In this document: positions 28,846 to 37,479 of the stretch, in pieces
Layout: every line of letters starts with the position of its first letter
How positions within the stretch are numbered: position 1 is the stretch's first letter
Assembly: GCF_913055755.1 (NCBI RefSeq)
Contig: NZ_CAJXKH010000008.1
Coordinates: 1 to 64,000, forward strand
Direction of reading: 5' to 3'
Length of the DNA: 64,000 nt
Source: an uncultured Microbulbifer sp.
GTDB taxonomy: Bacteria; Pseudomonadota; Gammaproteobacteria; Pseudomonadales; Cellvibrionaceae
Program-made: the position numbers and the translations under genes
The notes under the pieces: generated by a model
Told to the model about the DNA's origin: nothing
What the model saw: only the letters and a program-made list of their open reading frames with translations
The model's database searches: none

Positions 28846-29445
28846 ATGAGTGATGACGGTGTAAATGTAGGGCGTCGCCGGTTTCTGACCGCGGCCACCT
28901 CGGTAGTGGGTGGTGCAGGCGCAGTCGGGATAGCGGTACCTTTTGTCGCGTCCTGGAATCCGAGTGCCAAGGCCAAGGCCGCCGGCGCACCGGTAAAATA
29001 CAATATCAGCAAGCTCGAACCGGGCCAGATGGTCACCGTTGAGTGGCGCGGCAAGCCGGTTTACGTCGTGCGCCGGACCCCGGAAGCGCTGGAAAACCTG
29101 GTAAAGGTCGACCCCTTCCTGCGTGACCCCCAGTCTGCTGAATCCAAGCAGCCCGCTTATGTAGATCCCGAAAATCGCGCCATCAAGGCTCAGACCCTGG
29201 TACTGGTCGGCCTGTGTACCCATCTGGGGTGCGCGCCCATGTATCGCCCGGAAGTCGGCGCTGCGGATCTCGGTGGCGACGAGTGGATGGGTGGCTTCTT
29301 CTGTCCCTGCCACGGTTCCAAATACGATATGGCCGGCCGCGTGTACAAAGGTGTACCGGCGCCGACCAACCTGGATGTGCCGCCTTACTCCTATGAAGGC
29401 GATGATGTAATCGTAATTGGCGTGGATCAGGAGGGCAGCGCATGA
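28846..29445 (+). CDS. petA: Rieske iron-sulfur subunit of cytochrome bc1
   Basis: PetA carries the 2Fe-2S cluster that takes the first electron from ubiquinol at the Qo site. The 199 residues begin with a Tat-type twin-arginine stretch (GRRRFLTAA) and an uncleaved membrane anchor (about 13-37). The two cluster motifs are CTHLGC (Cys124-Cys129) and CPCHGS (Cys153-His156). Its stop overlaps the next ATG by four bases (ATGA), so translation of the complex is coupled. Confidence 0.97.
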   Translation: MSDDGVNVGRRRFLTAATSVVGGAGAVGIAVPFVASWNPSAKAKAAGAPVKYNISKLEPGQMVTVEWRGKPVYVVRRTPEALENLVKVDPFLRDPQSAESKQPAYVDPENRAIKAQTLVLVGLCTHLGCAPMYRPEVGAADLGGDEWMGGFFCPCHGSKYDMAGRVYKGVPAPTNLDVPPYSYEGDDVIVIGVDQEGSA

Positions 29446-31643
29446 ACTGGCTAACCGCATTGGGAGACTGGGTTGATCAGCGCCTGCCGATTTATCGCGC
29501 CTGGGATACCCACATGGGCAAGTATTACGCGCCCAAGAACTTCAACCTCTGGTACTTCTTCGGCGTGCTGTCGATGCTGGTACTGGTCAACCAGCTGCTG
29601 ACCGGCATCTGGCTGGTAATGAGCTTCAACCCTTCCGCGGAGGGCGCGTTTGCCTCAGTGGAATACATCATGCGTGATGTGGACTGGGGCTGGCTGATTC
29701 GCTACCTGCACTCCACCGGGGCCTCTGCCTTCTTTGTGGTGGTCTATCTGCACATGTTCCGCGGCCTGATGTACGGCTCTTACAAGCCGCCGCGGGAGCT
29801 GGTGTGGATTTTCGGCATGTGCATTTACCTGGTACTGATGGCGGAAGCCTTCATGGGCTACGTACTGCCCTGGGGTCAGATGTCCTACTGGGGGGCCCAG
29901 GTAATCGTATCCCTGTTTGGTGCCATCCCGGGTATCGGTGAAGATCTGGTGCAGTGGATTCGCGGTGACTACCTGATTTCCGGTATTACCCTGACGCGTT
30001 TCTTCTCCCTGCATGTGATCGCGCTGCCGCTGGTACTGGTACTGTTGGTGGTGCTGCACATTCTGGCGCTGCACGAAGTGGGTTCGAATAACCCCGACGG
30101 TATCGAAATCAAGAAAAACAAGGATGCAAACGGTATCCCGCTGGACGGCGTACCTTTCCATCCTTACTACACAGTGCACGACCTCGTCGGCGTGGCGGTA
30201 TTCCTGTTCGTTTTCTGTGTGGTGGTGTTCTTCTTCCCGGAGATGGGCGGTTTCTTCCTTGAATACGCCAACTTCGAGGAGGCCAACCCGCTGAAAACCC
30301 CGCCGCATATTGCGCCGGTATGGTATTTCACCCCGTTCTACGCAGTACTGCGTGCAGTGACCATGGATATTGGCCCGCTGACCGCGAAATTCCTCGGCCT
30401 GGTGGCCATGGGCGCGGCGATCGCGATCCTGTTTGTACTGCCCTGGCTCGACAAGAGCCCGGTGAAGTCCATTCGCTACAAGGGCTTTTTGCCGAAGATG
30501 CTGCTGCTGGCATTTGCAGCGATATTTATCATCCTCGGCTACCTGGGCGTTCAGTCTCCTACCCCGGGACGTAACTTCCTGGCGCAGGTTGCCACGCTGT
30601 TCTACTTCGCGTTCTTCGTGACCATGCCGATCTGGTCCAACCCGACCGAGCGCAAGGGCATGGTGTCGTGGATTGTGAGTGGTGCTTTCGCGGTCATGTT
30701 CCTGTGGATGGCTACGGTGAACTGGAAGGCGAGCCTGTTCGTGACTGTGTTGGCGTTGATCTTCACTGCGCTGTTCGCAGCACTGCCGTGGCTGACCTCT
30801 CGCGACGTGGTTTACCCTGAGCCCAAGCGTGTTACCAGCCCTTCTGGCAGCAAGTCATTTATCCTGCTGGTCGGCGGTATTATCGCGGTGCTGCTGATGG
30901 CCTTCGTACCAATCAAGGCGGTGGGTGCGGAAAGTTCGGTACAGCTGGATCACATCAAGATTGACCTGAACGACAAGCCCTCCCTGCAGCGCGGTGCCAA
31001 GTACTTTGTCAACTACTGCATGGGTTGCCACAGCGCCAACTTTTCCCGCTGGGAGCGCGTTGGCACCGACCTGGGCATCCCGTCGGAGCTGATGATGCAG
31101 AACCTGGTGCTGGGCGACGACAAGATCGGCGACCTGATGGAAATCTCCATGCGTCCGGAGGATTCCAAGGTGTGGTTTGGCGCTACTCCGCCAGATCTGA
31201 CCCTGGTTGCCCGCGCCCGTTCGCCGGAGTGGTTGTACACTTACCTGCGCAGCTTCTATAAGGATGACAGCCGTCCCACCGGTGTGAACAACAAGGTATT
31301 CCCGAATGTGGGCATGCCCCACGTGCTGATGGAGCTCCAGGGATTGCCGGAATGCGCCCCGGGGCCCAAGCGTGAGCACGGCCATGTGGTGCGCGACGAG
31401 CTGGGTAACCCGATCATGGACGCCAACTGCGGCAGCCTCGAAGTGAGCAAGGTCAAAGGTTCCATGAGCGACGTGGAGTATGATCAGGCGGTCTATGACC
31501 TGGTGAACTTCATGGAGTACATCGCCGAGCCGATGGCGGAAACCCGCAAGAAAGTGGGCTTCTATGTACTGGCGTTTATCCTGGTGTTCTTTATCTTCGC
31601 CTGGTTGCTGAATCGCGAGTACTGGAAAGACGTACATCACTAA
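29442..31643 (+). CDS. Cytochrome b / cytochrome c1 fusion protein
   Basis: This single 733-residue frame joins the two remaining subunits of the bc1 complex, usually separate petB and petC. Residues 1 to about 400 are cytochrome b with haem ligands His90/His104 and His191/His206 and the Qo-site PEWY-like region replaced by PVWYFTPFYAV. Further hydrophobic segments follow (about 400-455). A signal-like helix ends in KAVGA (near residue 490). Cytochrome c1 then follows, with the haem motif CMGCH at Cys526-His530 and a C-terminal membrane anchor (about 703-722). The order b-signal-c1 resembles FbcH of Bradyrhizobium, a precursor cut by signal peptidase. No frameshift or stop separates the halves. 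Confidence 0.93.
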   Translation: MNWLTALGDWVDQRLPIYRAWDTHMGKYYAPKNFNLWYFFGVLSMLVLVNQLLTGIWLVMSFNPSAEGAFASVEYIMRDVDWGWLIRYLHSTGASAFFVVVYLHMFRGLMYGSYKPPRELVWIFGMCIYLVLMAEAFMGYVLPWGQMSYWGAQVIVSLFGAIPGIGEDLVQWIRGDYLISGITLTRFFSLHVIALPLVLVLLVVLHILALHEVGSNNPDGIEIKKNKDANGIPLDGVPFHPYYTVHDLVGVAVFLFVFCVVVFFFPEMGGFFLEYANFEEANPLKTPPHIAPVWYFTPFYAVLRAVTMDIGPLTAKFLGLVAMGAAIAILFVLPWLDKSPVKSIRYKGFLPKMLLLAFAAIFIILGYLGVQSPTPGRNFLAQVATLFYFAFFVTMPIWSNPTERKGMVSWIVSGAFAVMFLWMATVNWKASLFVTVLALIFTALFAALPWLTSRDVVYPEPKRVTSPSGSKSFILLVGGIIAVLLMAFVPIKAVGAESSVQLDHIKIDLNDKPSLQRGAKYFVNYCMGCHSANFSRWERVGTDLGIPSELMMQNLVLGDDKIGDLMEISMRPEDSKVWFGATPPDLTLVARARSPEWLYTYLRSFYKDDSRPTGVNNKVFPNVGMPHVLMELQGLPECAPGPKREHGHVVRDELGNPIMDANCGSLEVSKVKGSMSDVEYDQAVYDLVNFMEYIAEPMAETRKKVGFYVLAFILVFFIFAWLLNREYWKDVHH

Positions 31644-31664
31644 GCGATCGCACAGCCAGTAAAT

Positions 31665-31721
31665 CGGGTGGTGGGCCGCCGGCGTTGCCGGATTCAGTCC
31701 CACCGCCCGTTTTGTATTTTT
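31665..31721 (+). terminator. Likely terminator after the pet genes
   Basis: An 11-base stem (CGGGTGGTGGG / CCCACCGCCCG, one G-T pair) encloses a loop with a smaller inner hairpin and is followed by TTTTGTATTTTT, about 20 bases after the stop codon. Confidence 0.6.
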
Positions 31722-31770
31722 GATAGATGGCCGGCAATAGTGCCGGCATGTAGATTGAGGTAGTTCCACA

Positions 31771-32400
31771 ATGGGTGTGCCGACCAACAAGCGCTCCTCC
31801 ATGACCTTCTTCTCTGATGGTCGTTGTCATTTCAGCCACCGCGTGCGCATTGTGCTTGCAGAAAAAGGTGTGTCCGTCGATATCGTCGATGTGGACCCCG
31901 AAGACAAGCCCGCGGAACTGGCAGATCTCAATCCCTACAACTCGCTGCCAACCCTGGTTGATCGCGAGCTGGTGCTGTTTGAAACCAAGGTGATGATGGA
32001 ATACCTCGACGAGCGCTTTCCACATCCGCCGCTGCTGCCGGTATACCCGGTTGCCCGTGCCCAGAGCCGCCAGATCATGTATCGTATCGAGCGCGACTGG
32101 TGCCCGCTGGTAGACAAAATCCTCGCCGGCGGTAAAGACGCCGCTGCGGCACGCAAGGAGTTGCGCGACAGCCTGGTGGGTATTGCGCCCATGTTTACCG
32201 ATCTGCCGTACTTCTTTAACGAGGAGTTCTCACTGGTGGACTGCTGCATGGCACCGCTGTTGTGGCGACTGGAGCAGCTGGAAATTGCGCTGCCGAAAAC
32301 CAAACAGGCCAAGCCGCTGCTGGACTACATGGACCGTCTCTTCAACCGCGAAGCATTCCAGCAGAGCCTGACCGAATTCGAGCGCGAAATGCGCTCCTGA
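31771..32400 (+). CDS. sspA: Stringent starvation protein A
   Basis: SspA is a glutathione-S-transferase-fold protein that binds RNA polymerase and alters transcription in stress and stationary phase. The 209 residues have a thioredoxin-like N-terminal domain ([23 protein letters not shown]). The helical C-terminal domain has [10 protein letters not shown] and the surface region [18 protein letters not shown] active-site residues are not needed in this family. A GAGGTA site precedes the ATG. sspB follows after 8 bases. Confidence 0.95.
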   Translation: MGVPTNKRSSMTFFSDGRCHFSHRVRIVLAEKGVSVDIVDVDPEDKPAELADLNPYNSLPTLVDRELVLFETKVMMEYLDERFPHPPLLPVYPVARAQSRQIMYRIERDWCPLVDKILAGGKDAAAARKELRDSLVGIAPMFTDLPYFFNEEFSLVDCCMAPLLWRLEQLEIALPKTKQAKPLLDYMDRLFNREAFQQSLTEFEREMRS

Positions 32401-32408
32401 GGTGCTGA

Positions 32409-32816
32409 TTGAATAAACCGCCGATGACATCCAACCGCCCGTACCTGCTGCGGGCGTTTTACGAGTGGATCACGGACAACAAGTGCACGCCTTACCTGCT
32501 GGTGGATACACACCTCCCCGGAGTGTTGGTACCGCAGCAGCATGTTAATGAAGACGGGCAGATAGTGCTCAATGTCTCCGAGACCGCTGTGGTGGGGCTG
32601 ACCATGGATAACTACGCTATCCGTTTCAGCGCCCGCTTCGGTGGTGTACCGACGGATATCCAGGTTCCCGTTGGTGCCGTCGTGGGTATCTACGCCCGCG
32701 AAAACGGGCAGGGAATGGTGTTTGAGCCGGAGGAGACCCCGGAGCCGCCGGAACCCACGCCGCCCACAACCCTGAAAAAGCCCGCCAAAAAGCCCTCTCT
32801 GCGCGTCGTGAAATAG
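32409..32816 (+). CDS. sspB: ClpXP adaptor SspB
   Basis: SspB delivers ssrA-tagged proteins to ClpXP. The 135 residues contain the substrate-binding domain (RPYLLRAFYEWITDN, later ARFGGVPTDIQVPVGAVVGIYAREN). A short Pro/Glu linker and the C-terminal ClpX-binding motif LRVVK follow. The start is taken as TTG at 32409, which aligns with the family N-terminus; an ATG at 32424 lacks a ribosome-binding site. The linker is short compared with E. coli (165 residues in total). Confidence 0.94.
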   Translation: MNKPPMTSNRPYLLRAFYEWITDNKCTPYLLVDTHLPGVLVPQQHVNEDGQIVLNVSETAVVGLTMDNYAIRFSARFGGVPTDIQVPVGAVVGIYARENGQGMVFEPEETPEPPEPTPPTTLKKPAKKPSLRVVK

Positions 32817-32838
32817 AGGCGCGCAGCAGCTCCCGATG

Positions 32839-32872
32839 GGCCGGCTCTCGTAGCCGGCCATCACAGTCTTTT
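32839..32872 (+). terminator. Likely terminator after sspB
   Basis: An 8-base perfect stem (GGCCGGCT / AGCCGGCC) with a five-base loop lies 22 bases after the sspB stop codon and is followed within ten bases by TCTTTT. It separates sspAB from the response regulator gene. Confidence 0.5.
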
Positions 32873-32890
32873 GCCGATAGTGAGTAGCTT

Positions 32891-33568
32891 ATGCGTATCC
32901 TGGTGGTTGAAGACAACCCGGATATCCTCACCAACGTGCTCGATTATCTCGAGATCAAAGGCTATAGCGTCGATTGTGCCCAGGACGGCCTTACCGGCCT
33001 GCACCTGGCTGCCAGCCATCACTACGACCTGATCGTGCTCGATATCATGTTGCCGGGTATCGACGGTTACCTGTTCTGTCAGCGATTGCGGGAGGATGCC
33101 CGCCGTGACACACCGATCCTGATGCTGACGGCACGGGATGCCCTGGAGGACCGGTTGCGCGGACTCCGGGCCGGTGCAGACGATTACCTGGTCAAGCCCT
33201 TTTCACTTGCCGAACTGGTTGCGCGGATCGAAGCGATTACACGCCGCAGTCGCGGTGCAGGCGTCGGTGAGCTGCGTGTGGCAGACCTGATATTCAATCC
33301 GGCGACACACCAGGCCAGCAGGGCCGGACACCCCCTCAAGCTAAACCCGATGGCGACGAAGCTACTGGTGCTGTTGATGCAAAAAAGCCCGGCGGTGGTT
33401 CCGCGGGAGGTCCTGGAGCTGGAAATCTGGGGGGACGACGCCCCCGACAGTGACAGCTTGCGCAGTCATATTCATCAGTTGCGACAGGTGGTCGACAAGC
33501 CCTTCTCTCACCCCCTTATTCATACCGTGCACGGTGTTGGTTACCGTCTTGTGGAGCTGGTCGAGTGA
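32891..33568 (+). CDS. OmpR/PhoB-family response regulator
   Basis: This 225-residue regulator has a receiver domain (about 1-115) with the phosphorylated Asp51 (LIVLDIMLPG), acidic residues near 8-9 and the lysine in YLVKPF. A winged-helix DNA-binding domain follows (about 125-222, ending HTVHGVGYRLVE). Its stop overlaps the GTG of the sensor kinase by four bases. Genes for lipid A phosphoethanolamine addition follow directly, so it probably controls them, as PmrA or ColR do elsewhere. Its true orthology to PmrA, ColR or another regulator cannot be settled by eye. Confidence 0.93.
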   Translation: MRILVVEDNPDILTNVLDYLEIKGYSVDCAQDGLTGLHLAASHHYDLIVLDIMLPGIDGYLFCQRLREDARRDTPILMLTARDALEDRLRGLRAGADDYLVKPFSLAELVARIEAITRRSRGAGVGELRVADLIFNPATHQASRAGHPLKLNPMATKLLVLLMQKSPAVVPREVLELEIWGDDAPDSDSLRSHIHQLRQVVDKPFSHPLIHTVHGVGYRLVELVE

Positions 33569-34830
33569 AGGCAAAACAGCCATTGCGGCAGCGTATTGTC
33601 ATCGCCTTTGTGCTGATGACGCTGCTGATCAGCGCTGGCTTTTCAATCGGTATCGTACAGATTGTCTATCTGGTCGAAGAGCATCTCGTAACTGAAGAGA
33701 TGCACTCGCGACTGCAGGCTGCGATGGATGCACTGGGTACCGGCCGAGCACCTGCGCTCGATAGCGATCAACAACTGTTCACCGATTCCACGCCCCAGTT
33801 GTTGCCGCCGCTCGAGTTCGCCAGGGTCGGGAAGGGGTTTTCCGAAGTTGTGTCGGGGGAGCAGGCCTTCTACGCCTACAAAATAAACCGAGACGGTTTT
33901 GCCTATATCCTGGTGGAAGATCAGCAGGAGTTCGAAGCCCGCGAGCAGCTACTGTTCGATGGTGTACTCATCGGATTTGTGGCGAGTCTGCTGATCGCGT
34001 GGATCTTGGGCGAGCTAGTGGCGAAGCGGGTGATGCAGCCGGTGGTTTCGCTCGCCGACGAGGTGCGTACCGGTTCGACTGCCGGGGGTAAGGAGCGGCT
34101 TGCCAAGGATTATGCGGATGATGAAGTGGGGCGTTTAGCGGCGGCGTTTGATGACACGCTCGAGCAACTGGGGCGCTCGCTGGAGCGGGAAAAGCTGTTT
34201 ATCGGTGATGTCAGTCACGAGCTGCGTACACCGTTGATGGTGATCGGAACCTCTTGCGAGCTGCTCGCTGGCTCACACGGGCTGGATGCAAAGCAACGGG
34301 CGCAGCTCGAACGGATCCGCCGTGCCAGTGAGGACATGCTCGAACTGGTGAAAACCCTGCTGCTACTTGCGCGCGAGCGCAGCGATAACGATGGGGGGCA
34401 TTCTCTGGTTTCGCTGGCAGCCGCTGTGGGGGAGCAGAATGCAATCTGGAGTGCGCAGTTTACTGCCCGGGGAATCGATTATCGTTGTGTGGTAGAGAGC
34501 CCCGACCCGGGGCAATACCAGAGCACCTTTCTGCGCACCGTCATTTCCAACCTGTTGCGCAATGCACTGCACTATACCGATCAGGGGGGCGTACGCCTGG
34601 TACTGTACCGCGGCGGTTTTCGCGTCGAGGATACGGGACCGGGGATCGCCCCGGAACAATATGCGCACGTGTTCCGGCCGTTTCAGCGCGGAAGCCACGC
34701 GCGCGGGGAGGGCCTCGGCCTGGGGCTTTCACTGGTAAAGCGGATTTGTGAACACCAGGGCTGGGGGATCAGGGTCCTGCCGGGCGAGCCCCGCGGTTGT
34801 GTCTTCCAGGTAGATTTTTCCGCAAAGTAA
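33565..34830 (+). CDS. Sensor histidine kinase
   Basis: Partner of the regulator at 32891. The 421 residues start at a GTG that overlaps the previous stop. Two membrane segments (about 10-34 and 132-153) enclose a periplasmic sensor of about 100 residues with several acidic patches. A HAMP-like linker follows, then the dimerisation domain with His218 (FIGDVSHELRTPL). The ATPase domain has an N-box (SNLLRNALHYT) and glycine motifs DTGPGIAP and GEGLGLGLSL. A small periplasmic domain of this size is seen in PmrB- and ColS-like kinases, but the ligand cannot be predicted. Confidence 0.93.
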   Translation: MKAKQPLRQRIVIAFVLMTLLISAGFSIGIVQIVYLVEEHLVTEEMHSRLQAAMDALGTGRAPALDSDQQLFTDSTPQLLPPLEFARVGKGFSEVVSGEQAFYAYKINRDGFAYILVEDQQEFEAREQLLFDGVLIGFVASLLIAWILGELVAKRVMQPVVSLADEVRTGSTAGGKERLAKDYADDEVGRLAAAFDDTLEQLGRSLEREKLFIGDVSHELRTPLMVIGTSCELLAGSHGLDAKQRAQLERIRRASEDMLELVKTLLLLARERSDNDGGHSLVSLAAAVGEQNAIWSAQFTARGIDYRCVVESPDPGQYQSTFLRTVISNLLRNALHYTDQGGVRLVLYRGGFRVEDTGPGIAPEQYAHVFRPFQRGSHARGEGLGLGLSLVKRICEHQGWGIRVLPGEPRGCVFQVDFSAK

Positions 34831-34993
34831 ATTCTGTGCGGTGTCGCTGACCTTGGCGCCAATATGACCCGGATACCGGATATTACGGGGATGTATTCCT
34901 GCATTTCACGAAATTTTGACATTTTTCTGACGCCCGCCTGACTCCCCTGCACTTAGTGTCACCTCAGTAATGGTCGCTGAAGGTAGGCACAGC

Positions 34994-36598
34994 ATGATCC
35001 GGGTTGCTCAACGTCAAATTTCTGCAGGGGCTGCCGTTTTCGCCGCGGTACTTTGGATGGTATTGCTCTGCAATGTATCTTTTTTTTCCAACGTTTTTGA
35101 CAGTTACCCAGCGAGTCCGGGGAATATCGCCTTTGTGGTATCCCTGGGTGTCCTGCTTGTTGCCCTGCTGATGTTGCTGATGGTCCCGTTCAGTGAAACC
35201 CGGGCCATGAAGCCGCTTTTGATTGTGAGCCTGTTGCTTGCATCCATGACCGCATATTTTATGGACTCCTATCATGTCATAGTCAGTACGGAGCTTGTCT
35301 CCAGTGCAGTTCAGACGGATTCGTCCGAGACACTCGGGCTGCTGAATCTGAAACTGGCTATCTATCTGGTTTTTTTGGGCGTGCTGCCGGCGATCCTTCT
35401 CTACCGGATCCCTGTGCGCAGACGGAAGTTTGCTGCGGCACTGGTTGCACAGTTGAAACTACTGGCTGTTTCTCTCTTCACGATCATTCTGGTACTGCTC
35501 AGTTTCAACTCTGCTTATGCGTCGTTTTTCCGCGAGCACAAGCCCCTTCGCTTTTATGCCAATCCCATCGCGCCGATCTATGCGGTAGTAAAGTATGCGG
35601 ATGAACAATGGGGTAGTGAGCGTTCCCTGCCGTTTCAGCAGATAGCACCGGATGCGAAGCAGGTGTCGGCAGCGGGCAAGCGCAAACTGGTTGTGCTGGT
35701 GGTTGGTGAGACGGCGCGCGCGGATCACTTCTCTCTCAACGGGTACGCGGTCCCCACGAATCCGAGGTTGTCGCAAATGGGGGTCACCAGCTTTGACAAT
35801 GTCTGGTCCTGCGGTACCGCCACGGCCATTTCTGTACCATGCATGTTCTCGGTGCTTGACCGCGCGCACTATGGCGAGCAGCGGGCTCGCAGCACCGAAA
35901 ACGTGCTGGATATTCTGCAGCGAGCCGGGGTAAATGTGGCCTGGCTGGACAACAACTCCGATTCCAAAGGCGTTGCTCTCAGAGTCCCCTATATCAACTA
36001 TCGCGACCGCGCAAACAATTCTGTCTGCGATGTTGAATGTCGAGATGAGGGGATGCTGGAAGGCGCCAGAAAGTATATTGCTGAGCATCCCGAAGGTGAC
36101 ATTCTGATGGTGTTACACCAGATGGGGAGTCACGGTCCCGAGTACGCCAAACGCTACCCTTCCAGGTTTAACCACTTCTCGCCCAGCTGTCACAGCAATC
36201 TGCTGGAAAACTGCAGCGAGGAAGAAATCAGGAATGCCTATGACAATTCGATCCTGTATACGGATTATTTTCTCAGTGAAGTGATTGGGTATCTGAATAG
36301 CGTTTCGGATGATTTCTCCCCGGCGATGATATATCTCAGTGACCACGGCGAATCCCTGGGGGAGAACGGAATTTTCCTGCATGGATTTCCCTATGCCCTC
36401 GCACCAGACGCACAGAAACATGTGCCGATGATTTTCTGGAGCGGGGAAGGTTACGGCCGGGAGCAGGCCAAGACGGCCGGGAAAGGTTTTACTCACCGAG
36501 AGTTTTCCCACGACTACCTGTTTCACACCCTGCTCGGGCTGATGGCAGTCGATACCAAGATCTATCAGCCGGAACTGGATATCTTTGCCAATGGATAA
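34994..36598 (+). CDS. eptA: Lipid A phosphoethanolamine transferase (EptA family)
   Basis: EptA-type enzymes move phosphoethanolamine from phosphatidylethanolamine to lipid A, lowering its negative charge and giving polymyxin resistance. The 534 residues have five N-terminal membrane segments (about 12-35, 45-63, 73-92, 120-138, 150-172). The periplasmic sulfatase-like domain has the nucleophile Thr240 (VGETARADHF), a cysteine-rich fold and metal residues in HQMGSHGPEY and LSDHGESLGE. The ATG at 34994 is preferred, since AAGGTAGG precedes it; an ATG at 34970 is also in frame. It follows the two-component genes by 163 bases. Confidence 0.93.
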   Translation: MIRVAQRQISAGAAVFAAVLWMVLLCNVSFFSNVFDSYPASPGNIAFVVSLGVLLVALLMLLMVPFSETRAMKPLLIVSLLLASMTAYFMDSYHVIVSTELVSSAVQTDSSETLGLLNLKLAIYLVFLGVLPAILLYRIPVRRRKFAAALVAQLKLLAVSLFTIILVLLSFNSAYASFFREHKPLRFYANPIAPIYAVVKYADEQWGSERSLPFQQIAPDAKQVSAAGKRKLVVLVVGETARADHFSLNGYAVPTNPRLSQMGVTSFDNVWSCGTATAISVPCMFSVLDRAHYGEQRARSTENVLDILQRAGVNVAWLDNNSDSKGVALRVPYINYRDRANNSVCDVECRDEGMLEGARKYIAEHPEGDILMVLHQMGSHGPEYAKRYPSRFNHFSPSCHSNLLENCSEEEIRNAYDNSILYTDYFLSEVIGYLNSVSDDFSPAMIYLSDHGESLGENGIFLHGFPYALAPDAQKHVPMIFWSGEGYGREQAKTAGKGFTHREFSHDYLFHTLLGLMAVDTKIYQPELDIFANG

Positions 36599-37328
36599 GC
36601 AGTTCTTTACGCGCCAGTTTGCCATTGCCGTAGCCTGCCTGCTGCTCGCGGTGGTGCTGTTTGATTTCACCAGCATTGATCTATGGGTGCAGCAAAAACT
36701 CTATCGCCCTGACGTCGGCCAGTGGATCCTGGACAAGCAGGATCCGACGTTGCGGATGCTGTTTTATGACGGGCCTAAATCGCTGCTGACTTTGCTGGCC
36801 AAAGTGGTACTGCTGGTACTGATTGTGTTTCGCCGCAACGAGCTGCTGGGGAAATATCGCTCGGGATTACTGATCGTGCTGGTGTCGACGCTGGTCACCG
36901 TAGCGCTGGTGGGTGTATTGAAGTCGCTGACCAATGTGCCCTGTCCAAAGGACCTGAGCCTGTTCGGTGCCGACCATCCCTACGTCACCTTCCTGCATCG
37001 CCTGCCGCTTGTGGACACGCTGCCGCGGGTGCGCTGCTTTCCTGCGGGGCACGCGAGCGGGGGATTTGCGCTGCTTTCGCTGTTTTTCCTGTTCCGGCGT
37101 CGGCGCAATCAATGGATTGGTTTTGCCGTGGGGATGACGCTGGGTTGGATTCTGGGGATTTACAAGATGCTTATCGGTGACCATTTCCTGAGTCACACAG
37201 TGGTGACCATGTGTCTCGGCTGGCTGGTGTCGCTGTCTGTGGCTGCCTGCGTCTATCGCTGCTCAATGCAATCGGCAACTCGCCTCGAGCCATCAACCGG
37301 GGAGACCGAAGCCGAGTCGGTTCGTTAA
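36591..37328 (+). CDS. PAP2-family membrane phosphatase
   Basis: The 245-residue protein has about six membrane segments and a variant of the acid-phosphatase motifs. Motif 1 is KSLTNVPCP, with Cys where Arg is usual. Motif 2 is CFPAGHASGG (PAGH in place of PSGH), and motif 3 is GDHFLSHTVVT. Family members act on lipid phosphates, including undecaprenyl pyrophosphate and lipid A (PgpB, LpxE, LpxT). The ATG at 36591 overlaps the eptA stop by eight bases, which ties it to lipid A modification; its actual substrate is not shown by sequence. Confidence 0.88.
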   Translation: MDKQFFTRQFAIAVACLLLAVVLFDFTSIDLWVQQKLYRPDVGQWILDKQDPTLRMLFYDGPKSLLTLLAKVVLLVLIVFRRNELLGKYRSGLLIVLVSTLVTVALVGVLKSLTNVPCPKDLSLFGADHPYVTFLHRLPLVDTLPRVRCFPAGHASGGFALLSLFFLFRRRRNQWIGFAVGMTLGWILGIYKMLIGDHFLSHTVVTMCLGWLVSLSVAACVYRCSMQSATRLEPSTGETEAESVR

Positions 37329-37479
37329 TTGTTTTCCGGAAGCCGCGATTGATATTGCCGGTCAGTGAGTGGCGACAAATGGGAGGCGGTAAAAACTGAC
37401 GCCTGATTCCTGTTCCGGATTGGTCAATTCCCCCCGGCCTTCCGATACTGCAAACAAGCCGTACTCGGGAGGAAATCGT

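Noticed and set aside
28494-28849. Two short plus-strand open frames (76 and 64 codons) before petA
   Set aside because: They overlap each other, lack good ribosome-binding sites and resemble no known protein; treated as leader sequence.
29442-31643. Possibility that the b/c1 fusion is an artefact of a missed stop codon
   Set aside because: The whole frame is open, the linker codes for plausible membrane segments and a signal-like helix, and no second start with a ribosome-binding site is seen before the c1 part.
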